NCBI GenBank assembly: GCA_013397435.1
Contig: VZRG01001488.1
Coordinates: 121,057 to 185,056 of the forward strand
Direction of reading: 5' to 3'
DNA: 64,000 nt
Source: Erythrocercus mccallii
Lineage: Eukaryota; Chordata; Aves; Passeriformes; Dicruridae
Shown here: positions 13,681-27,390 of the stretch, piece by piece
Layout: the number at the start of each line of letters is the position of its first letter
Numbering within the stretch: position 1 is the stretch's first letter
Notes under the pieces: model-generated
Seen by the model: the letters and a program-made list of their open reading frames with translations, nothing else
Database searches by the model: none
What the model was told of the DNA's origin: nothing
Program-made: the position numbers and the translations under genes

Positions 13681-14615
13681 GGAGGACTTAGAAGCACTTT
13701 GGTAGCTCAGAAAGATCTCAAAATATCAGTGCAATCCAAGGATCTTGAAATTTATATTCTATATTATCTCTCATCCTCAAAGAGTCTGAGGTAGGAAGAG
13801 ACATAATGAAGAAAACTGTTTGAAGAAGCAACAAAATAATTTTAAGTCATCTGAGATATAGAAATACTGGTTGTCTTAAAACATTTGCCATGAACTTCAT
13901 TAAAGGTTCTATTTTACTGGTAATTTTGCTGTAGCTCCAATGGCTTATGCATATAACTACGAAAAAAACTGTGGGCAGAGGCAGCCTATTTTGTTGGACC
14001 AGCTGTAGTGTTTGCCTTATAAATGGAGATGATATATCCTTACAAAACTTCTTTGTTAGAATTTCTTTTTTCTAGGCATTTTATGCATTTTTGCATTATG
14101 CATACTTTTATGAGCATTTAGCAGCATGCAGCCTGGAGTTTCATGATGACACTTCAAATCATATTGATTTTTATCCCTATTGCTTACCTAAGGTGGGTAG
14201 TTTGCATGAAAGATGAAAATGAGACAAGAGGGTACACACTATTCCTTGACTGGGAGGCCTTGAGGCAGTAACTTCTGTGATGCTTTATCAACTTCAGTAA
14301 TAGCTCACTGCCTTGGGGTCACCCTACACTTCAGATGAGTCAGTCTAACTTCATCTCATCCATCATTTAAAAATACTTACCATCCCCAATACACAGTTTT
14401 AGAAGGATTTAAAACTATAGAATGCTAAATGTCATGTACTTTCATGTCTTAATTTTCAGAGTGCTAAACCAGTACCTTTTAGCTGACTCCTAATGAAGCA
14501 GCTGCCTTCACATTTGGTGTTTTCTGCTGCTCAAATTTATATTTACCAGTGAGACTATGTTAGCACAGCAGGATTTCTATCAGCAAACACAGAAATCCAA
14601 ACAAAAAATACTCAC

Positions 14616-14719
14616 CATCCTTCGTCATTATCTACCTCAGGTTCAGAAAGCTCATTTTCAGGAGTTTCTTCAATTGCCTGGGTTAACTTTGTTTTAAATC
14701 GGTCCAGTAATGCCAGTGT
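14616..14719 (-). CDS. CWC27: CWC27 internal exon (TLALLDRFKTKL exon, penultimate coding exon)
   Basis: This is a 104-bp coding exon. The minus-strand acceptor is GTAATTTCAG and the donor GTGAGTATT. It carries 34 codons starting TLALLDRFKTKLTQAIEE and ending in an acidic run (EVDNDEG), then TG, the first two bases of a split Trp codon. Human CWC27, from memory, reads SREDQTLALLNQFKSKLTQAIAETPEN then an acidic run ending DDEGW, so the junction with the SREDQ exon and the split Trp agree. In the human protein one last coding exon follows, about 50 residues ending in a basic KKLMREKKERR tail. I looked for its reverse complement between 1 and 14600 and did not find it, so it probably lies beyond the left edge of the window. 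Just upstream of this exon the intron (about 14850-14985) is locally richer in G and C, with no recognised content. Confidence 0.95.
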
Positions 14720-17517
14720 CTGAAATTACACACATAGTTTTAGAGAAGTTGTATATTTCTACACACCAACAGGCACATACAGCATTTTTATTGTTTTGAG
14801 AGAAAGTACAATGAGAGTGATCTTTCATATGAATTTGGAAGAAAAACTTTAGAGAGGCAAGTGAGAGAGCAAGAGGCGACGGTGGATGTGAGAGAAGGGC
14901 TGCATGGAGAGCACCCATGGCGAGAGTGGGCAGTGCTGAGGCAACAAGAGCAAGCAGGGAGGGGCCTGTCAGGTGTGAAAAACAACTTCTCTCACCATCT
15001 AGTGAAATAAAAATGCATATTTAAGGAACAAATACGTGTAGCTACTAACAGCTAACTAAAACAGCTCATTAAATAACATTGCTGACAATGAATTTTACTT
15101 GTTGGACCTGCTACTGTCCTCCTTTAAAGCAATCCACCGAATAAATTACAAACCATTCAAGCCTTGAAGACCAAGTTTAACTGATATTTATATACTTTAT
15201 GTTGATGATCTTTTAAATTATGTGTGGACATTGAAAAAATTCAAAGTTTTTGTCCCAAATAAAATGAACCAGCTCAACTAATTCTGCAGATACAGGTTCT
15301 TATGCTGCACACATAAAGCTCATACTCATTTAAACCTACTATTCTATTCTGTTCTCAAATGGACATTGCTGGATCTTTCAGGGACAATGAAGCCACCAAA
15401 TCTCAGATGACACCTGAAGATTGTACCATAGCTCTTGTCTCTGTTTCCCCCATCTCAAATGGAAGTTTGATTATACAAAAGTCATATGTCTGAGCCTTGA
15501 GATGGTAGAGGGGGGGCTCTTCAAAGAAACAGCAAAGAGCATATGAATAATTTGCACAGTCCACAGCTTTTTTTTTTTCCTGATATTTGAGACATTCCTG
15601 AAAACGAAAGCACCAGGGAGTAAGTGGCTAACTGAATTTATGTGGCAGGCTACATTTGATTTGTAGGTGATAGGTTGGCAACCTATGTTGTAAAACACCT
15701 CTGTATGGCTGCGTAGTTTTGTTTGGTCAAGTTTTTCAAATTTAAAAGAATAAAAACTAAACAAGAATAGAAAACAGAAATAGGAAATACCAGAAGTGTT
15801 CACTGGAATCAAATTTCCTTCTGGGAGCAATCTTAACTTGAAGAGTTTCCTGGCTTTTGAATTCTTTCAAAAACATATTTTAGCACTGCCAAGGGCAGAT
15901 TTTGGAGGACTTTTTTTGCATTTCTTTTATTTTCTGTCTAATCTTCTGTTTAGGATGAGAGGAAAATTTTGAGGATATTTTTGCCTGCAAACCATTCTAG
16001 TTCTATAGCTTTCCATACTATTGCAAATAAACACTGTACTTGCAACACCTAAGACAGCAAATCTTTGCCTAGGTCATCAGAAAGAAACGAACTGACCCTT
16101 TTAATATGAAACTATGACCAAAAAGAGCCACATTTCCTTGTGTCTTGTCTAATTTTCTCTAGTGACAGCATTCCTGTGAATAGATCTGATGACAGAAATA
16201 ATTTTGAAATATCTTAGTAGGCATTTTTGCAGTGAGTCACTAGATGCTATACTGTGCTTCAAATAACTTTGTAATTTGACCCTTGTAGAACAGAACTAGG
16301 CTAGGACTTCCATTATCTAGCATTTTAGGGAAACATACCTTTCTCCCTCTTCCTTAACTACTGCACTGAGGATGTAAAATGGTGTTGTGATGTAGGATCA
16401 GTTCCAAGGGGTGTGAGACTAGAAGAGGCTCTCCATAAGTGAAATGGATTACAAAGAACTTGATTAATTTTTGTTGAATAGTTGCCAGCAAGGTTATGTA
16501 AATAAAAATTAAGATCTACTAGAATATATATCCCTATCATCTCATCTTGTTTTCTGGTGATGTCCAGTACAAGACTGATATAAATTCATTAGACATGGTT
16601 TTAAGTCCCTTGATACACACTGCCAACAGAGCTTTAGTACTCTTTGATTCAAAGATAATGGGATTTTGAATGTACAAAGTTTCCATAAACTTCTTAGTTT
16701 AGAGCTAAATCAGCTTGCTGCATATATAAAGGTTTGCCAAATGCTGCTTTGAAGTTACTAAGCATCAAGTTTCCAATCTCTTCTAGATTCAAGATGTGAA
16801 CAGGAACATCTTTGTAGCTGAACTGACCATGCACTTACAAACCAACGTGTTTGATGTACAGCGCAGATTTTAAGGTGATAGTATTTCTAGTATTTCCTAG
16901 GCAGTTTCATATATTTAACCATTTCTAGGATTTTAGAAAAAACAAGTACTTTTGTAAAGCCAACCTTATTTTGCTCATATTTGCCTACTAAAGTCTACAG
17001 ATATCCTAACTAATTTTGAATAATAATTTTAATTGTATGTAAAACAGTTCCTCTTCTTACAATACTTACAAACTATTTCTTTCATTTCACACAGTAAGAA
17101 ATATTGATGAATTTAATATTTTTAAACTGTAATTAAAAATGTTAAAAACCCCAGCTAGAACAAATGCCAAATATGTAATCTTCTGTCCCAGTGTTATCTT
17201 ACAGCAAGAAAAGCATAAGGTGAAGAAATGCAAACTCTCACAGATGTAATCAAGGATACCTCTTCATGACTAGCATTTCCTTTCAGAAGATTTTAGGAAC
17301 TAAACTGAGAGGCCTTTCAAATACACATTGAAAATTCACTTACCTGTCTACCTGGGTAATTTAAATATTTATTTTTAAGAAAAATAACTTTTTTTAGTGG
17401 AAAATAAAACAACAGATTTTAGAACTTTGCTTTTATACAAATTAAGAGATCAACATATTCAAAAATGAGCATAATTCATTTTCTGGATATTTATTGCTCA
17501 GACCATCAAAATATTAC
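14720..17517 (-). other. CWC27: CWC27 intron between the SREDQ and TLALLDRF exons
   Basis: This is a phase-0 intron of 2,798 bp with a GTAATA donor and a TTTCAG acceptor. A G/C-richer patch at about 14850-14985, next to the acceptor, is unlike the surrounding AT-rich DNA and I cannot assign it. I see no transposon. Confidence 0.85.
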
Positions 17518-17627
17518 CTGATCTTCACGGGATACTCCCTTCTTTGGCTGCTGCTTTCGCTTGTCTTCATATTTTCTCTTCTCCTGAAGGTATTCTTCAA
17601 CAACACTGTTTGGAGCAGGGTCCTCCT
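17518..17627 (-). CDS. CWC27: CWC27 internal exon (SREDQ exon)
   Basis: This is a 110-bp internal coding exon. On the minus strand the acceptor reads CTTATTCAG and the donor GTAATAT. Its first two bases finish the Glu codon split from the exon at 26717-26814; 36 whole codons follow, so it ends in phase 0. The protein begins with an acidic stretch (EDPAPNSVVEEY), continues with a Lys/Arg-rich helix (EKRKYEDKRKQQPKKG) and ends SREDQ. In human CWC27, as I remember it, the corresponding segment has an acidic linker, then AVAEYRREKQKYEALRKQQSKKGTSREDQ, so order and spacing agree. The segment lies between the cyclophilin-like domain and the conserved C terminus. No stop or frameshift is visible, so I take this as the functional gene, not a retrocopy: introns of 9,089 bp and 2,798 bp flank it. 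Confidence 0.95.
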
Positions 17628-20600
17628 CTGAATAAGGAAACATATTTGTTTAAACAAATTTAATTTGGTTTCATGATTTAGTGTCTTTTTGGAGATAAAA
17701 CACCAGGCAAAACACTCCCATAAAACATTTTAGTTGTACTGCTTTCTCAGCAGTAGAATGATTTGCTACTTGCTGAAATGAAAAACACAACACTGTACTG
17801 GGCAGAGAATGAGTCAAAAGATTTTTGTTTCAATTATATTTTACTATGGAGCCAGGGAAAGCAGGATAACAGAAATAAAACCTCTCATGAAAACTGTTGG
17901 AATTCCTTTAACCAGATGACCTTCATTTCTGAAGATCTTTCTTATAGCAGTTGAAATGCTATGTGTATTAATATTCTGTGACTATTTGTTCAAAAGTAGA
18001 CAAATACAATTTATAGAAAAATTCACATTTTTCTTCTTTTGTAGGCTGAAGTAGCCACAAATCAAGTCCTTGATTTTGCAATAGTGAAAAAACCCAGTAG
18101 CATTTAAATTTTAAACAGAGTTCATCTTGTCAATCAGGAAAAAACTCTTTTTTATATAACAAAGTGATATATGGATGAGTCAAAAGCTACTCTTCTTTGT
18201 CTTTTTTTAAGTGTCTTCACTGTAGAGTATTCACTATACCATTAAAATCTTAATGTATTAATTATTCATTAATAATTTAACTGGACAAAAACTGAACTGG
18301 AAAACTGATGAACACCATACTTTCACATTATTTTCTTCTTTTTGAATAGTATGAAGACACTGTACGTATTGATTTAGTATACTTTAAATTTATGTACATG
18401 TATTTACATAATTGCTACTTCTGGTAACAAACAGAAGAATAAACCCCCTGGACGCCCATTGCAAATGACGAACAGAAAACTTGGAAATTTTTGGAGAAAA
18501 CCTTCAAGGAATTTCAGGCTATATTGCCTGGTGAACTGTAAATTTAAATGAATTTGTTGTTACCAGGTTTTTTTAGATGACTACTGACACTTATACAGAG
18601 AAAACTTCTGATTCCAAACTAAATTTCTCTCACAACTCAAGGTTTCTATGAAGTTTATAAACATAGGTCTTTGTAAGAAAAGAATATATCTATGTATAAA
18701 ATACTTGTTTACACATTTCTACAAATAAAATATCTTATTTCCTTTTTATCTTAATTTCTACATTGCATTTAAAAAAACTTTAAACCCTTTCTACATTGTA
18801 TTTAAAGGGTAACAGGGAAAATAATCAAATATACTTAATACCATTCAGAGCTGGCCTTTTTGCTGTTTTCCAGTTGATATGTCGGATATAATCATGAACA
18901 GAGTATGACAGATACCAGCAAGATAAAGAAAGAAAAATCCTTCTTCCATAATGACCAAATTAGATAAATGCATACACACATATTTAGGGATGAATAAACA
19001 GCTGCATGAATGAAATAAAATCTGCCATAAAATCTCATGCAACGTAATATCAGATGAACTGAGGAGAACAGAAGTTCACAAAAAAACTACCACACATAAT
19101 GACAAAATTCAGTATTTCCCTCTATTATGTCAATCTCTTCTACTGATTAAAAATCCCATTCTTACTTCAAGACCAACCCCTTGTCAAAATAATGCATTAG
19201 TTTTTGCATAAATGGATATATCCAAAGTGTTGATTATGTGTAAACAACGTAATGTCTTCTTTTACTAACATTTAGCCCCTAGATAAATAATTTGAAGTAC
19301 AAAGCTATCTGCTTCCTTATAAAAAACAGGTGACATTTACCTAAATGAGTGCTTTGAAGGGAATCACACTTACTCCATGATCAATATAATTGCCCATCTA
19401 TGACAAGCAAAAGAACTGAGGAGAGTGTTCTTGAACATGTACGAAAATGCCAGTCACAAACTGGCCACAAACATTTAAATCTGGAATCCACCCTTTGAAA
19501 TACATATGCTGAATTTAAAAATGTGATCCTTAGTCATATAGGTCTTTTTACTGTAGTGCAGCTCAAATACAATTCTCATACAAAAAGTGTAAAATTCCCC
19601 TGCAGTTGTATGTATTTTTATCACACTCCTATGTGTGCCACTTACTGTTAACACATATAATTTAAATTTCAGTTAAAGCCTTCTTTAGAGATTATTGTTT
19701 CTTGGGTCTTTGCCTGTCAGAGGTTTACTAATCCTCAACTTCATGCCCTCTGCCTCCTAGGAAAGCCTTTCCATAATTCAGACAAAAGATAATCAGATCC
19801 ACTTGAACTAACTTCAGAGCGAGTTAACCAAGAGAGCTATGCCCTTGTACACATATTTTTACATCTTTCATTAAAATGACTCAAAAACATGCTTTTACTT
19901 CATGAAGTCTTACACTATCACACAACATTCAAAGCAAACAACAATACAGAAATGATTTTCAAGAGCCCCTAAGTCAATGGGTTATTAACATTTTAAAACT
20001 TGAAAACTCCAATGATTACAAAATCACACAGTACTTTATAACAGAAATTACATATTACATTTTTGATAAGCAGGAATTATTTGATAAAGTTATTTTGTGT
20101 CTGACTGGTAATTAGCAAGCAAGGAAAAAAGTCCATAAGAGAGAGACTTGGTGGTTTTAAAATGTAAAAGTAGATTGCTGCCTACTACTCCCAGTCTGCA
20201 ACCCAGATTCCCTGCAAGTCTTTTGCAGCTGAATTGAAAATAAGAGGAACAATAGCACTGTATGATGGACTTGACCTTCGTATCAAGCTTGACAAATTTA
20301 GGTCCAGCTTGCTGGTTCAGCAAAATTACGAGGATCATGACTTTGGCATTAATCTCCTTAATCTAAGAGGATTTCTTCAGACAAAAATTAATGAAAAGTG
20401 ACATGGATACACAGAAGTGATATAACAAATTCAATTTAGGTATCACAAGATGCAGAAGATAATTTAGGTTAAAGGAATTTTGCAAACTTGTTCCCTAGGA
20501 GTATCTAACGACAAAGTATATAAATAACATGAAGCCAAGAATTTCTTCTTTAGTTTGAACAAGTTGTTGTGTATATTTTGTCAGCAAGGAAGGTAAGGGA

Positions 20601-23600
20601 AAAAACCCCCAACAGATAACCTTCCTTATTGAAAATACATTTCATCCTACTTTCAAATGAATTTATAAGTACACTGCTGTTTATGTAAGCTAGCTTGAGT
20701 TACTACCAAGAAAGTCTTCATCTTACTGTGGCAAAATCATGTAAGTAATTAATTTGCTTTCAGACAGACTCTTCTATCCTGAAATTATGGCCAATATACA
20801 CCAACATGATGGTGTAATGTAACTGAAAACTTTGGGACACAGTTTACAATGATAGTCTGCAACTAAGGAGGAAATTCTGAAGTCTTTAAATCAGAAAGGA
20901 AGAGACTGATTTTAAAAATATTTGGAAGACCTTATTTTGCTCACACTTAAAAAATAAGGAACAGTTCAAATTATGTCAATTTTTAACTACAAAATGGAGG
21001 AAGTACAACAAAGACAAAATGATCCCAGGGCATTGAATTGAAGTGAGTGAATGGTTTAGGGATGGATCAATTCCTAATAAGAAGTGAGGCAGATAAGAAA
21101 GCTTGGTAATTTTAAGCTTAATTTCTAAAGCATCTGGTACATTTAACAACATAATAAACATCCAACAAAAAATGTATCAGAAGTGCTCTGTTTTCAAAAC
21201 CGCAATTTTATCTTCCACTTAATGAAACTGAGAAATATGAATTCTAATTCAGCTGCCTCTTGTAGACCAGAACAGCATGATCACTCCATATGCTCACATT
21301 GTTATTGCTCCCAAAGAGTGAGCTCCATTTCTAGCACTGCAGGTGAGTTAACTTTGCCATAACAAGTCCACCAATTGTGGCACAGATAAGGTACAATTTC
21401 ACACAAATGCAGGTCTGAGAGTATGCATACAATTTTCCACAGTACAAACTCTTTTTTCAACAAACCTTGTAATAATTACTGTTTTTGTAATTGTAATCTG
21501 TATAAAATTCTACAGATGTTATTTCCTTTTTAAGAAAGAGATAATGAAGCTGTGCATAAAACACTTGTTGGAGAAAGAAGGGAATTTGGTTTGGCAAAAG
21601 TATTGCCAGAAACACATATGAAGGGTAGAAACAATACATATTGCGACAGAGAAAAACACATGCTGATTCTGAAGATTTAATGTCACAACACAAAAAAAGC
21701 AAGAGCCTGTAGCATTGAAAAGGATCAATGAAAGATCTTTTTGCTTTGATGACATACAGATAGCATGAAGATTTTTACACACACTTAAGTATCTTATATT
21801 ACAAAACGTTCTTGATATGCTAAAGCAATCCAGTTGATGATTGTAACGCAATTTTCATATGTAATCATGAGTTCATGCAGAACTGAGGTAAGATAAGAAT
21901 GTACAAAGATGCATATATAGAAAGGCATCCCTATTTATTAGCAGGGTTTGTGTATGTTTGAAATGTGGTGGGCCCTTAAATTTTCTTCAGTATCTCAAAT
22001 GTATTCTTTAGCAACTCAGATGACACACTTTGTATGATAAAAGACCTACTGGACAGAAATTCCAAGAAATGCATGGCACAGCTAGACTAAATACCAAAGG
22101 GAAAAAAAACCCTCAAAAACTTATTGTTTGAAGAGAAAGAAATTATGATTGAATGTTTTAGCGAATTAAAATAAGAGGCCTGAAACACATTCCTGTATTA
22201 GTTCAGTATATTCCACTTCCAGCTCATCAATATTCAATTTATATTGCATTCTTTTGCAATTGTAAAGGTATGCAGTACTTATTTTAAAAATCTTACTGAG
22301 ATTGAAAAAAAGAGAAGTTGTTTTTACTCCAATCCAAATAAAATCCTCATGAAGTATAAAAAAATTCTAATATGCTGTAATATTTCAGGAATTAAAATAG
22401 AATTCCTATCAAAAGTTACAAATATAGAACTTAGAGATACTTTGCATAACTAACAATCAAGACAAATAACTTCTTCCAGAATCTGGGAAAAAAAATGAAA
22501 ATTACAAGTTTAAATATTATGTATCTGAAACTTAAAATATAGTTTAGTGTAAAGTACTGCAAAAATACACCAGAAATACAATATGAAATAATTTTATGAT
22601 TGAGAGAATTAGTAACATTCTCTCCTCTATAATTTTTGCTTAGGACTAGTTCTACTTACGGTTTTCCTAGCATCTTCAGGAACTGTTCAGTTAATGTTGC
22701 TATAGCTCTGGCCTGCTGAAGATCCTAAAGAGCCACTGTTTGCCAAGAAGTTAGGTAAGAGACAGGAAATATTTAGCAACTGTGAACAATTCAAAGATTT
22801 GCTTACAGAATGAGCTTCCAGGGTTGGACTGATTACTATATTTTCAGTTTGCTACAGTGAAAAAATCAACAGTTCTAGAACAAACTTACTAGTTCATTTA
22901 GCCAACTCAATAAAATCTTAGAAGTAACTCCTAGAGCTTCAAAATACATATTTGAAAGACCAGAGGAGATTTGCAAACAATGTGAACTGCAGTTTCTAGT
23001 AAATGCCTTCTGAACTTTGGTTGTTTTTAGGCACACGGTCCTAGTCTAAAATATGGTTAATTTTCAAATGTTGGTGGATTTTGAGTATATGCTTAAGACT
23101 ACTACTAAAATCAAAGGTTTTGCCCCCTTTTCTTCTGCAGACAGAGCAAGAAAAGGAAAAAAGTATTCACTTCAGCAGGAAGGGGACTGCCTAGGGATGC
23201 TGAGTATTAGGAGATTAAAAGTAAAAAACCAGTAAACAGTGAGAGAAAAAGTTTTCAAAGATGATACATTCCAGGTGGATACTTTAATACAGTTCAGCTC
23301 TACTGTATATACTGAAGAAGTCTTTACACTTAATGCATTTATGCTGCAAAGTTCCCAAATAATCAAAATCTGGATTTTGTTATTTTCAGAGTGTTCTGAA
23401 GGGTGCAAAAGCCTATTAAAGTCCCAGACTTCAAGAAAGTATCTTTATATGTAAGACAGGGTTTAATTCTTTGAGTGCCTCTGACATTACTTAAACTGTA
23501 TAATAAAACAGAAATAAAACATAATGTCACACTGGAATCCTCACTTGATTTGCAGAGTTTTCTAAATTGATTCTTTCAATTGATTATGATATCACAATTA

Positions 23601-26600
23601 AAAACAAAGCAGAAAATGTCTTGGTACTACATGCCTCAGTAGAATTTTTACCCTTGAATGTTGGTTTTTACATTAGTTGTTAGGTTTTCCTGCTCAGACA
23701 GTATTTTGCAGCTTTTCTGTTTTCTCACATATGACAATTAAATTTCATCGTCCATAGATTGTCAGTTTACAAAAAGGTTCTAACAAGAAAAACTAAAACA
23801 TTACTTCCTAAATACTACTACTGTTAAAAACTGACATATAGTTGACAGATGCTGTATGTCTGAAGCAGATTTCCCTGAAATACATTCCTACGTTTACTCT
23901 ACAGAGCTTTGAAAAGTGTATCTTTTTTAAATATTTGACCAAGTACTTCAAAATGCTGAACTAATTCAACACTCAAATGATAGTGTTTGATGTAATTTTT
24001 GGCATCACTACAACAAATGTCACATAAAAGAAAAACGTCTTATTTAAAGTAAGGTCTTGACAGCAGTCTGGCATAGTCAACAACACTATTCACAAATTGG
24101 AAGACTATTTATAACCAAACATGTACAGAGGGAATGATTGTTTTTCTCTGACCCCTTGAAACAATGTAAACACTTAAATTTTCACTCTCCAGTCTTTCTT
24201 AGATAATCTAATCTCCAAATACAGAAAGATATTAGGTAAACATAATATGAACAATTTGAAGAAGCGATATTAAATGTGATGCCTTCCTTAGCATCCTTTC
24301 AGAAAAAGACCCATCCTATCCAGTATGACTTAAGCCTCGTTCCCACCGTTCTGTGATCTTCAGTGAATCTCTGCTGTTATGGTTGCAAGTTTTGGCTGAG
24401 ATGTAATGTTTATTAATCAGGCACAGAATCACATTAATGTGGTTACATAGCCTGTGAACTAACATTTTTTCCTAATACAGCCAGCTCAAAGCATAGGCAG
24501 ACACAATGCAAGTGTCTGCACCATCTGCAAAGGCATACCTGATACAGCATGACACAACTCACTCCCCATCCTGCACTCCCCAAGAGGAAAGGCAGAGAAC
24601 AATGGAAAATCTACTGGTACTTACACGTCAACTTCCTAATAGAAGTATTTTTTAAATATGTACAATTTCTTATATGTAAACTAACATGGAATAGGTAAAC
24701 TATTAAACATTTAGCAGACAGTCTTCCATGTTGATAGCTCTATTGTACTGATGAAAATTCAGGCCAATAATATAAAATGACTAAGTGTTTTTAACTTTGG
24801 GGAAAAATTATTTAGTTGGTACAACACTTCTACTTATGTTAGAGCTCATTATATTTAAGACGAAGTCTTTCTAAAGTCTATTCTGTTATTCCTCAGTTGT
24901 AAATTCTGGTTCACAATAAAGGTATGCTTCATTCCTTTGACTTGAGATTCACCCTTCCATCCCCTTCGCTACACAAACTGCACATATCTTCAATAAACTT
25001 GTCCAAATAGCGTTCTGCTAGTTTTTAGTGGTTTTGTCCATTTTAATCAAATTGTTCATTATCCTTTCTGGTGGTACAATACTTGGAACTGAGTGCAATA
25101 ATACAACCACACTTTTACAGGTATTGCATTTGTAGCAACACCACACCGACAGCCACATCAGAGTGTAAATTCATGTTCAGTTTGTTTTCTAGTACAAACC
25201 TGAAATCTTTTACTACATTTTCATTAACAACTTTATTCTTCACTACTTGCATCTCACTTAACATTCTTTTAATCTTGCCTTAAATTTTAGAACATGTTTA
25301 TTTTTAAGATTTTTGGTTAGGCACTCCACTGACTAGTTCAATAGGTTCTTTCCTGCCATCCATCTTTCTCGATAGTTACTGGAACAGACCCCTTCCTATC
25401 ACAAAAAGGAAAGGCAATATTATTCAAGATTATTTTTAATATTAGCTGTAACCTGCAGATTTTCAACTGATTTATGGCCTACCTGCTATTTATTTCAAAG
25501 AAAATACAAGCCTCCCACCAACCCTGGTATATATCCCTTTACTTGAATAGAAGTTATCCTTCCAAACTGTACCATAGTAGTAACTATTGCCTAAGTATTA
25601 CTTTAGTCTGTCACTGTAAAGGTGAATTTCCTCACATGACGAAGTCCACAGACTGGCACCAGAACAGGGATTAAGTTTAAGCAATAGTGTAAGAACTGCC
25701 ATACATGGCACTATTCAAGATAATTTATCATATATGTACATAAGGACTACACTTTACCTTTGCTATACCTCTACTCACTGTTTTTTACATGGCTAGTGAC
25801 AACATTCATTATTTCGCCTGTGAGAGCTTATATTCATTCAGTGATTATTAGAACATTTTCAGAGTTGGCAATTTTTAACATTTGGTGCCAGATTCCACAT
25901 ACAAATTCACGATACTGTGTTTTTTATATTGTCAAAATGCTGCTGATCAAGCTCACCTGTTATTCAAGAGAGTCCAAGAATTTTCTAAAAATTATGTTAT
26001 ACTTTCTACCTCTTTTGTAAATTGTGTGTTATCTGAATTTTTCAAAAATAGTTTTAAATTTTCTTTCATATTTCTATGGTATTGTAGACTGCACTAAGAA
26101 TCCACTCTAAAAGTGTGTCTCACAAACCCAGAGCATTTAAAGACTTTTTTGTTTCTTCAGTTTGGCTAATAAAGGGTGTTTCATCCTTCAGGACCAAAAT
26201 GTGCACCTTACATGCTATTATAAACTTAGCAATTTATACACACTTAAAAAGCAACAGAATATAAAAACTGTCTGACATAGGAGTGGGCAGCTGAAGATCC
26301 CATTTTGCTAAGGTTTAAGGAAAATAAATACGGTAGTGACTTTCTGAAATTGAGTTCCATTGCTGTCTTATGATACATAAATTTTGGAGTCAGTAGTTGC
26401 ATTTGAGTTAATGCAAAGTAAACCATCTGTATTTAAGAACCTTTCCAAGTCAGAAAGTCAAAAAGACCTTGCAAGTCAAGAGGTCACAGCATGGATGTAA
26501 CTAAAGAACACTCAGAAAGGAGAAATACTATCTGATTTGAGAACAAATGCTACCTATACAATTCCTTACATATTGGCATCATTACATTACTACCATCCCT

Positions 26601-26716
26601 AGGAACAGAAAAAAAATCAACATTTCAACAGTAGTTCACGTTTATGTACATAAAACAAAACCAAAAAAACCTGTAAAACCATAATGTTAACTGGAGATCT
26701 ACACAAAATCTCATAC
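17628..26716 (-). other. CWC27: CWC27 intron between the EELRKEAR and SREDQ exons
   Basis: This intron of 9,089 bp splits a Glu codon (G|AG). It is AT-rich with no CR1, LTR or RNA gene that I can recognise. Open frames at 21.5-21.9 kb, 25.5-26.1 kb and elsewhere are short and low in complexity, and read as chance frames. Confidence 0.85.
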
Positions 26717-26814
26717 CTTCTTTCTCTTTGGGTCTTAAAGCTCTTTCCTCCTTTTTGTGCTTTGCTTCCAGCAGTTCTCGTTTCAGCTGTCGGGCTTCCT
26801 TCCGTAGCTCCTCA
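26717..26814 (-). CDS. CWC27: CWC27 internal exon (EELRKEARQLKRELL exon)
   Basis: This is a 98-bp internal coding exon. Read on the minus strand it follows a pyrimidine-rich acceptor ending TTTGCAG and ends at a GTATGAG donor. Its first base T completes a Ser codon begun in the previous exon. Then come 32 codons including EELRKEARQLKRELLEA and a Lys/Glu-rich stretch, and one leftover G. From memory of human CWC27, SEELRKEARQLKRELLAAKQKK is the start of the charged C-terminal helix, and the match over the first 15 residues is essentially exact. The tail (ERALRPKEKE) diverges, as expected of this poorly conserved linker. CWC27 is a nuclear cyclophilin-fold protein of the activated spliceosome that works with CWC22. 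The enzymatic-fold exons are not in this window. The leftover G joins the first two bases of the next exon to give Glu, which confirms both boundaries. Confidence 0.93.
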
Positions 26815-27390
26815 CTGCAAAGAGAAATATTTACAAGAATATAATCTTCTGAGATGTACTACCACTCAGAAGAAACAGAATCAAAGTTAATGGGCAGTTG
26901 ATTTTTGATACAAAGGAAGGTATGGACTCACTGATGCTAAGAATGTGGCTTAAAAATCACTTAGGACCTCAGAAAGCCCACATTTTCATTAGTAGGGGTA
27001 ACAAAAGAACATTAGGAGATATCTTACTTTGAGATCCCATTAGAAATATGTTAAGGAAATTAATAATAAAACAAAGAATCCCCATTTCAATTTTAACATT
27101 CTAATTAGCCATGAGAACCACACAAGGAGAAACTGAAAGAGAGGTACTGCCAAATAAATACTGCATGTATCATAAAATTCAGTTTACTCAAGTAAGAAAT
27201 CTTAGTATCCTGGACTTTTTGGTTGGACAAGCAATGAGGTTGTTCAGTGAGAAAGACATGGAATGTATGTAAGTGTATATTATTAGATATGAAAATTAAT
27301 TTCATCCTACAAATGCCTCGTGATAACTTGAAAAAGAAGAAATCAAAATTTGCAAATCATTGTGCCAATATCAAATGAAATATTCTTCTT

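Larger units (their letters stand above)
1..14615 (-). other. CWC27: CWC27 last large intron (partial), downstream of exon 14616-14719
   Basis: This non-coding stretch of 14.6 kb or more follows the donor at 14615. It holds the CR1 fragments at 3409, 9286 and 13441, the solo LTR at 4208, an apparent old interspersed repeat near 5740, a (TA)10 run at 7097 and a purine-rich stretch at 2335-2700. The remaining sections (1-1500, 1700-2300, 2700-3400, 4800-5700, 5900-9280 and 10150-13440) are AT-rich single-copy-looking DNA in which I recognise nothing. Short open frames here have no protein similarity that I can name. Confidence 0.8.

Noticed and set aside
1..14600. Last coding exon of CWC27
   Set aside because: I looked for the reverse complement of the expected FEIYDPRNPVNKRR and KKLMREKKERR codons and found no candidate with splice sites.
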